Source of the DNA: Beroe forskalii
Taxonomy: Eukaryota > Ctenophora > Nuda > Beroida > Beroidae
Direction of reading: 5' to 3'
Length of the DNA stretch: 64,000 bases
Assembly (NCBI GenBank): GCA_011033025.1
Contig: WFMF01000063.1
Location: 62,001 to 126,000, forward strand
The notes beneath the pieces were generated by a model. It did not search any database, was not told the origin of the DNA, and saw nothing but the letters and a program-made list of their open reading frames with translations. A program made the translations under genes and the position numbers. Each line of letters begins with the position of its first letter. Position 1 is the first letter of the stretch. Of the stretch, positions 58,101 to 64,000 are shown one piece after another.

Positions 58101-60380
58101 AGTCAAAGACTTTTCTGAAATGGTACCATCGTGTTTTGCGATTTTCGAATCTGTGCTGCCAAATCATCAGCACATCATTGGCGACATCTACACCGCTACA
58201 AGGCAAATGAGACCAGCAGGGCTGACTCCTTAGCGACTTCTCGAGCAGTGCGCTGCTGCGATGAGGACAAAGCAAGGGCAGCTCTTTTCTGAAATGGTAC
58301 CATTTTCTTGACGATTTTCGACCTAATCTTTAAATGGTACCCTTTTTGAAGGCTACTGATTTCACACACCCTTCGGCTGTGGTCACCATAATTTTGTTCG
58401 GCATTTGGCCCTTTTCAGGTTTCTGTGCACATTTCTGATTATTTAATAATTGCATTTGGTATTTATAATTGTTTGTGCATTTTCCTCCTCGTCTGAAATG
58501 GTACCATTTTTTCTGGGCACATCTGAAATGGTAATTTATAAAGGATTCTCAACCCTTTTATTTTACCATTTTACTATTTAAATTTAATTCTAATTCTAAT
58601 TCTCATAATCAGGTTTTCTCTAACCTTCAAATCTGCCTGAAGATTTTGGCTACAATTTCAGAAGAGCCAGCTGAAATTCCCTTTCGGAAATGGAATGACA
58701 AAGGAGATGCAATTCATATATCTGAAAGGGTGCAAAATAGCGGTAGAAATGTCTTATTCTAATTCTACCAGTATCATTTACACCATCTGCTAATTCTTGA
58801 CTGATAGTCTTTATATTTTGAGCTCATGTTAGACCTTTAATAAGTGGTCCCTCTTCTCCTGCAGATTCCATAACTCTGGTAGCTCAACGGAAACCTGCGT
58901 CACGACGGGTTTATTGCGAACTCACCCTACAGCAGTGGTTTTAATTTTTCAATCCGACATCGTATTTGTCAACACCACAACCCAACACCTACATTGAGCT
59001 CTAGGACCACCCCTAACATACAGCCATCGATACTGTAAGTATTATATTCCTGCACCAAGATAATATAACACGCACTAAACCGAAAAGATTGTTAGTCAAA
59101 TGCAGTTACATTATGTTATTTTATGGACCCACCGACCATGTTTTAAATGCGATGCTCTTTAAAAGCCAATATAATATCATATGTGTTAAGCGAAACATAG
59201 AATATCAATTATGTATGGTGCAGTGAAAAACAGTGCGTCATAGTTTATTGCACGGTAGTATCCCTATATACTTAGCCAGTCATGTATTTAGATCATAATC
59301 TAAGATATTTCTTACAGTAGCGGATAACTGTACTGGCAGCACTAGCAAGGACCCTCAACCCGACATCGAGCTTGTCAGCACCACAACCCGACACCTACAT
59401 CGACCACAGCTCTAGGACCAGCGTCCCTCATTGCGCTCGAAGAAACTAAAAGCCATGCTCAAAACAATGACTGTCTATTTATTGCCTATTATTGATTTAG
59501 TGAATGCTATAATATTGATTTAGCATCACGCCATCATGAGCAACATTTACTCCACTTATAAGGCAGGAGAACAGCAGGGGACGGCACTCCTTAGCGACTT
59601 CGAGCAGTACGCTGCTGCTGGAGATGAGGACAAAGCAAGGGCAGCGTGCATCCATCTTAGGGTGTGGTTCACCGGGGTTAAAAACCTAAGAATCTTCTTC
59701 AGTAGCCTGTTGAAGGCTACTGATATGGGTCACACAGACCACATCAGGCTGGTCACTCTGAGAAATCTGCTTTTCGAAGCATATATGATAAGGTTTTTAT
59801 GCACTTTTCTGCTTATTGGTATTTATAATTTATTAGTTTATTATGGCTCCTCTACACTTCACCCCTACTACGATCCGCAGCATCAGCACGCTGTCAGGCC
59901 AGAGCGTCTCTTTCTACGAAAAGGCAATGTCGTTAATCGAAGACTTCAACTACGAAGCATACTACAACATCACCAAGCAGAGTATCGCTAGACAGAGCGA
60001 TACTGAAGTACCCAGTACTGACCAATCAGTAATAACGCTGTGCTCAGTCAAAGACTGTAAAACACCACGTGTTAACGGTGTAAAATCTGTGCCTTGCTCT
60101 GACCATCAGCACATCATGGGCGACATCTACACCTCCTACAAGGCAGGAGAACAGCAGGGGACGGCACTCCTTAGCGACTTCGAGCAGTGCGCTGCTGCTG
60201 GAGATGAGGACAAAGCAAGGGCAGCGTGCATCCACCTTAGGGTGTGGTTAACCGGGGTTAAAAACCTAAGAATCTTCTTCAGTAGCCTGTTGAAGGCTAC
60301 TGATATGGCTCACACCGACCACATCAGACTGGTCACTCTGAGAAGTCTGCTGTTCGAGGCTCACAGGTGCTTTCAAACTT
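55130..60380 (+). repeat. tandem copies of an unrecognised ~570-bp coding module
   Basis: Copies begin at about 55130, 55713, 56300, 57905 (degenerate), 59536 (second half) and 59843. Each codes for a first part MAPLHFTPTTIRSI ... SLIEDFNYEAYYNITK and a second part IYSTYKAGEQQGTALLSDFE ... GVKNLRIFFSSLLKATDM ... TLRTLLFEA. Only the last copy keeps both parts in one frame and runs on into further exons. Most copies end in a shared AT-rich tail (GCATATATGATAAGGTTTTT). I do not recognise the family. Confidence 0.75.
56860..59400 (+). repeat. ~1.5-kb direct duplication with exon-like segments
   Basis: The segment from about 56300 to 57760 recurs, much more damaged, from about 57905 to 59380. Shared landmarks are the AATTCTAATTCTAATTCTCA run (57000, 58583), an exon-like piece with donor GTAAGAAATG (57073-57161, AEIPENGKDKGDAFIYLMKE), an exon-like piece 57276-57447 (RRVYCELTPAAVS ... 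NPTPTLSSRTTPG) with donor GTAAGT, and ACACGCACTAAACCG (57478, 59068). The exon-like pieces do not join in phase as written. Confidence 0.7.
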
Positions 60381-61135
60381 GCACTTGTGGAGATCATAAC
60401 AATTACAAAGACTGTTCGCGGATGGTTCCACATGAAGGTAGAGACAAACAACTGCTTCGACACGGTGGAGCTAGGATTCACCCTGAATCCATGCAGTCAG
60501 CTTGAGTGCTGGGATGTGAAACTTTCAACATTATGGGGATATGGTGCAGGTATCCTACGAGAAGATGGGGATCAACCCCCTATTCCGTAGTGCCATCGAG
60601 AAAGTGGAGGGCTATGACAACTGTCCTGTTTGCAATCAAAATCTTGAATTTGGACCATATTCTGAGAACACTCCTGTTCGAGGCTCACATGATCAGGTTC
60701 TACCTACAGGGTCAGATGCCCATCGCTGGGGTATCACTCCCAAAAGGTGTGTAAATTTCATTTCTTACTTTGTTTATTAATTGTTATATAACGCTGCTCC
60801 CTGGAGATGCAGTAAAATATTTTCATTTACATGAATCGCATGAATCGAAATTTGGGAAGGAGGCAACGCGTAGCGCCGTAGCAGCGCCGAGTGACCTGTG
60901 TATTATCAGTCGGCTTTCTATTAATAAGTAACATAGAGTCATTGCTTTATTTCAATTTGATGAATTTTCAGGCAAGTCGCAGCTTTTATACAAGTGGACA
61001 TACTGCACCAACGCATATGGGACGCAGATAGAAAGGCACATGCGTCGGTGCCGCGAGAAGCCGCTGGATTACGACAGTACGAGCCCTCGATACTGGAAAG
61101 ACGTCCACACGGCTAAAGGCAAATGGGGCCCTTAA
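59843..61135 (+). CDS. unrecognised gene built on the tandem module, with Cys/His-rich last exon
   Basis: The most complete module copy opens at 59843 (MAPLHFTPTT) and stays open for 220 codons. Past 60370 the frame changes more than once, and one further exon end at 60746 (LRTLLFEAHMIRFYLQGQMP ... SLPK, donor GTGTGT) joins in phase to 60972-61135 (acceptor TTTTCAG). The last exon encodes KWTYCTNAYGTQIERHMRRC, a possible BED-like or CCHC-type zinc finger, and ends GKWGP. A CPVC pair lies in an overlapping frame at about 60620. Function unknown; the gene model is partial. Confidence 0.4.
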
Positions 61136-61355
61136 CTTATTCATGTGCGTCCTATGTGGCGTTTCACAAAAGAAGAAATAGGTTTGCAGCAGATGGATAT
61201 TGTAGTAGTTCACTGTTCACACATACTATTAGTATCATGTGAGAATGCGCCCTGAATTATTTGAGAACAGCTTAAATTAATATATATGACGAAAATAAAT
61301 TGAAATTAATAAAACGTTAAAATCAAGAAAAGTTGGAATAATAACAATTTTTCAG

Positions 61356-61883
61356 AGACGCCAGCATCCTGTTGGAATGCACCCTGAACTCGAGCTGAAG
61401 GATAAGATAACTGGCTGGTTATCCCTGGATAACATAATGTGGACAGCTCTTCAGAACTTGGTAATTGGCTTTTATCAATAATTATCACTTACTATTCCGA
61501 ACTCAGCAAACCGTTAAACTCTTTTGGCTTTAATTATTGATATCATCGTTTTATGGGTTCGTGGCTGTTCCTTGATTGTTTTTATAGGTAGCTTTTCTAA
61601 TTTCATTCTACTTCTATTCAGGGTTGTAAAGAATTCTATTGCTACCTTGCTGGACCATCGGTTCCGGAAATCAGGACTCTCTGATGTCCCCAACGCAGAG
61701 AGTGCTTCAACGTTACTTTTGGAAAAAGTCACGGACGACATCGTCAATGAAAGTGCTGCTAATACAGAACAGAATACGTCAGTGGTCGAGGAGGACGATG
61801 AATGGGCGACATGCATGCTGATACAGAGCTCATCGGCCAACGATAGATTGGACAGAAAATTTCAGTCAAATGAGTTGATATAG
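61356..61883 (+). pseudogene. hAT/ZBED-like transposase C-terminal fragment
   Basis: Two exon-like pieces. 61356-61460 (acceptor TTTTTCAG, donor GTAATT) encodes HPVGMHPELELKDKITGWL. 61622-61883 (acceptor CTATTCAG) encodes SIATLLDHRFRKSGLSDV, which recalls the ATLLDPRFK...F motif near the C-terminus of hAT/ZBED transposases, then an acidic tail to a TAG stop. The two pieces do not join in phase. It may be a decayed plain DNA transposon or part of a domesticated gene with the zinc-finger exon at 60972. Confidence 0.4.
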
Positions 61884-62180
61884 CAGCATCAACGGAGATT
61901 ATTGCATTCGTTGAAGAGAGGACAATTCTAGCAGAGTGTGATATTTACCGGGGATCAGTGTACGATAATTGCAAGTATTCAAGTTTTATTATTGATTAAA
62001 ATCACGTTTTTGCTCTTCGTCACGTAATAGTCATAGAATTACTGCCCAGATTGAAGATGCGGCAATTTTATCTTTTAGAATGATGAAAATCTAGTATTAG
62101 GTATTACAAGATGTGGGATGGCCCATTATAAAATTCTGGTGATGAATACATGTTGTGAATGGTACAATGAATATCAGTTC
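61884..62180. other. spacer, nothing recognised
   Basis: About 300 bp of ordinary AT-rich sequence up to the left end of the next satellite element. Confidence 0.4.
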
Positions 62181-64000
62181 ATGATTCCGCCGAAGTGGAT
62201 GCAAAGTGGATGCAATGAGACAAATTTGAGACAAATTTGAGACATCGATTTTCTAGCTATAAAAACGGTATTTTGTGACTTCCAATGATACCAAATGGTT
62301 TGTAGGATAGTTTTAAAGGTTGTCCAACCTGTCACGGGCCAGTTTGGTCATTTTGGGCCCAATTATGACCCAAATGGGCCCAAAAAGGCCCAATTTTCAA
62401 ATTGCTCCAATCGATCTGGAAACACTTCCTATTGATTAATAAACATCCTCTGAGGTATTTTACAAAGTTTCACGGCCCTAAAGTGATATTAAGTGCCCCG
62501 CTTCGCATATTCTTGCGTAAAAAGTGGATGCAAATGAGACAAATTTGAGACATTGATATTTTGGCTATACCACCGACTAAATTGGCCCCAGAGAGGTTGG
62601 ACATCCTTTAGAACTGTCCTACAAACTATCTGGTATCATTGGAAGTCACAAAATACCACTTTTATAGCCAGAAAACCAATGTCTCAAATTTGTCTCATTT
62701 GCATCCACTCTTTTACGCAAGAATATGCGAAGTGGATGCAGAGTGTCCGGGGCACTTAACATCAATTTAGGGCCGTAAAACTTTGTAAAATACCTCAGAG
62801 GATGTTTAGAAATCAATTGGAAGTGTTTCCAGATCGATTGGAGCAATTTGATAATTGGGCCTTTAGCCCATTTGGGTCATAACTGGGCCCAAAATGACCA
62901 AACTGGCCCGTGACAGGTTGAATAACCTTAGAACTATCCTACAAAAAACCATTTGGTATCATTGGAAGTCCTAAAATACCGTTTTTATAGCTAGAAAATC
63001 GATGTCTCAAATTTGTCTCATTTGTATCCACTTTTTTGAACAAGAATTTGCGAAGTGGATGCAGAGTGTCCGGGTTACTTAATATCAATTTAGGGCCGAA
63101 AACTTTGTAAAATACCTCGGAGGATGTTTATAAATCGATTGGAAGTGTTTCCAGATCGATTGGAGCAATTTGAAAATTGGGCCTTTTGGGCCCATTTGGG
63201 TCATAACTGGGCCCAAAATGACCAAACCAACATGACAGGTTGGACAACCTTTAAAACTATCCTAAAACCATTTGGTATCATTAGAAGTCACAAAATACCG
63301 CTTTATAGTTTTATAGCCAGAAAACCAATGTCTCAAATTTGTCTCTATTTGCATCCACTTTTTGCAAGAATATGCGAAGTGGATGCAGAGTGTCCGGGCA
63401 CTTAATATCACTTTAGGGCCGTAAAACTTTGTTAAATACCTCGGGAGATGTTTATAAATCAAATGGAAGTGTTTCCAGATCGATTGGAGCAATTTGAAAA
63501 TTGGGCCTTTTTGTGCCCATTTGGGTCATAATTGGGCCCAAATGACCAAACTGGCCCGTGATAGGTTGGAAATCCCTTAGAACTATCGTACAAACCATTT
63601 GGTATCATTGGAAGTCACAAAATATCGCTTTTATAGCCAGAAATTCAATGTCTCAAATTTGTCTCATTTGCATCCACTTTTTACGCAAGAATATGCGTAG
63701 TGGATGCAGTGTCCGGGGAACTCAATATCACTTTAGGGCCGTCAAACCTTGTAAAATACATCGGAAGATGTTTATGAATCAATTGCTCCAATCGATCTGG
63801 AAACACTTCCAATTGATTTCTAAACATCCTCTGAGGTATTTTACAAAGTTTTACGGCCCTAAATTGATGTTAAGTGCCCCGAACACTCTGCATCCACTTC
63901 GCAAATTCTTTACTTGTTCAAAAAAGTGGATGCAAATGAGACAAATTTGAGACATCGATTTTCTGTAAAAACAGTATTTTGTGACTTCCAATGATACAAA
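62181..64000. mobile_element. fold-back satellite element C (subfamily III), cut by the window edge
   Basis: Starts ATGATTCCGCCGAAGTGGAT. Units of about 310-320 bp carry GTGGATGCAAATGAGACAAA, GGCCCAAAAAGGCCCAA, ATTGCTCCAATCGATCTGG and AAACATCCTCTGAGG. Orientation switches at about 62570-62600 (forward to reverse) and again at about 63778 (back to forward). The order of modules inside the unit matches elements A and B although the bases differ. Confidence 0.75.

Noticed and set aside
62553-63950. Plus- and minus-strand frames of 66-130 codons near the right edge
   Set aside because: Satellite-derived frames of element C.

Overview
This is a eukaryotic, almost certainly animal, genomic window. 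The genes have several short exons with GT-AG introns, and the orthologues are metazoan in type: Ku70, an XTBD-bearing NKRF-like protein, IMP4, INTS11, HMCES and SETD2 with WW and SRI domains. The protein sequences and the mix of LINEs would suit an early-branching animal such as a cnidarian, but the window alone does not fix the phylum.

Layout. 0-21.5 kb is a gene-dense block, all on the minus strand: a short NKRF-like paralogue (8-805), Ku70 (1428-3647), a large NKRF-like gene (4327-10465), the U3 snoRNP protein IMP4 (10858-14092), the Integrator endonuclease INTS11 (14544-17333) and the C-terminal half of HMCES (19615-21503). 23.8-27.4 kb (plus strand) holds one long reading unit that joins a nucleotide-sugar/triose-phosphate-type transporter, a polysaccharide pyruvyl-transferase-like domain and a GT32-like glycosyltransferase. 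28.3-37.4 kb is repeat-rich: a satellite-bearing element, a stretch of very poor base quality, an SGNH-endonuclease-RT LINE, and the last exons of an unrecognised plus-strand gene. 38.5-54.9 kb (minus strand) has a small unrecognised gene, an RLE-type LINE fragment and the 3' half of SETD2; two large fold-back satellite elements (A, 39599-44452; B, 48494-52327) lie here, B inside a SETD2 intron. After a 100-N gap, 55-61 kb holds tandem copies of an unrecognised coding module and a hAT-like exon. The right edge begins another satellite-bearing element.

Two themes stand out. First, four large elements (from 28355, 39599, 48494 and 62181) share the end motif ATGATTCCG...GGATGCAAA and are filled with ~315-325 bp tandem units. 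In A and B the units switch orientation at the same central point, so each element is a giant imperfect hairpin. They fall into three subfamilies and look like an undescribed fold-back or foldable-satellite transposon superfamily. Second, repeats keep falling exactly on splice junctions. Three introns (Ku70, IMP4, INTS11) are flanked by 12-16 bp direct repeats with one copy in the exon and one in the intron. Two 5' splice sites (NKRF-like, SETD2) are amplified into minisatellites in which each unit carries an AG/GTAATA-like donor. One 3' splice site plus exon start (HMCES) is amplified about eight times.

Several clean genes carry single-base frame slips (Ku70, INTS11 twice, the glycan gene). 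With the N gap and the homopolymer-inflated 30.05-31.65 kb stretch, this points to residual assembly error rather than pseudogenes. Exon borders given below are read from splice consensus and protein conservation only.
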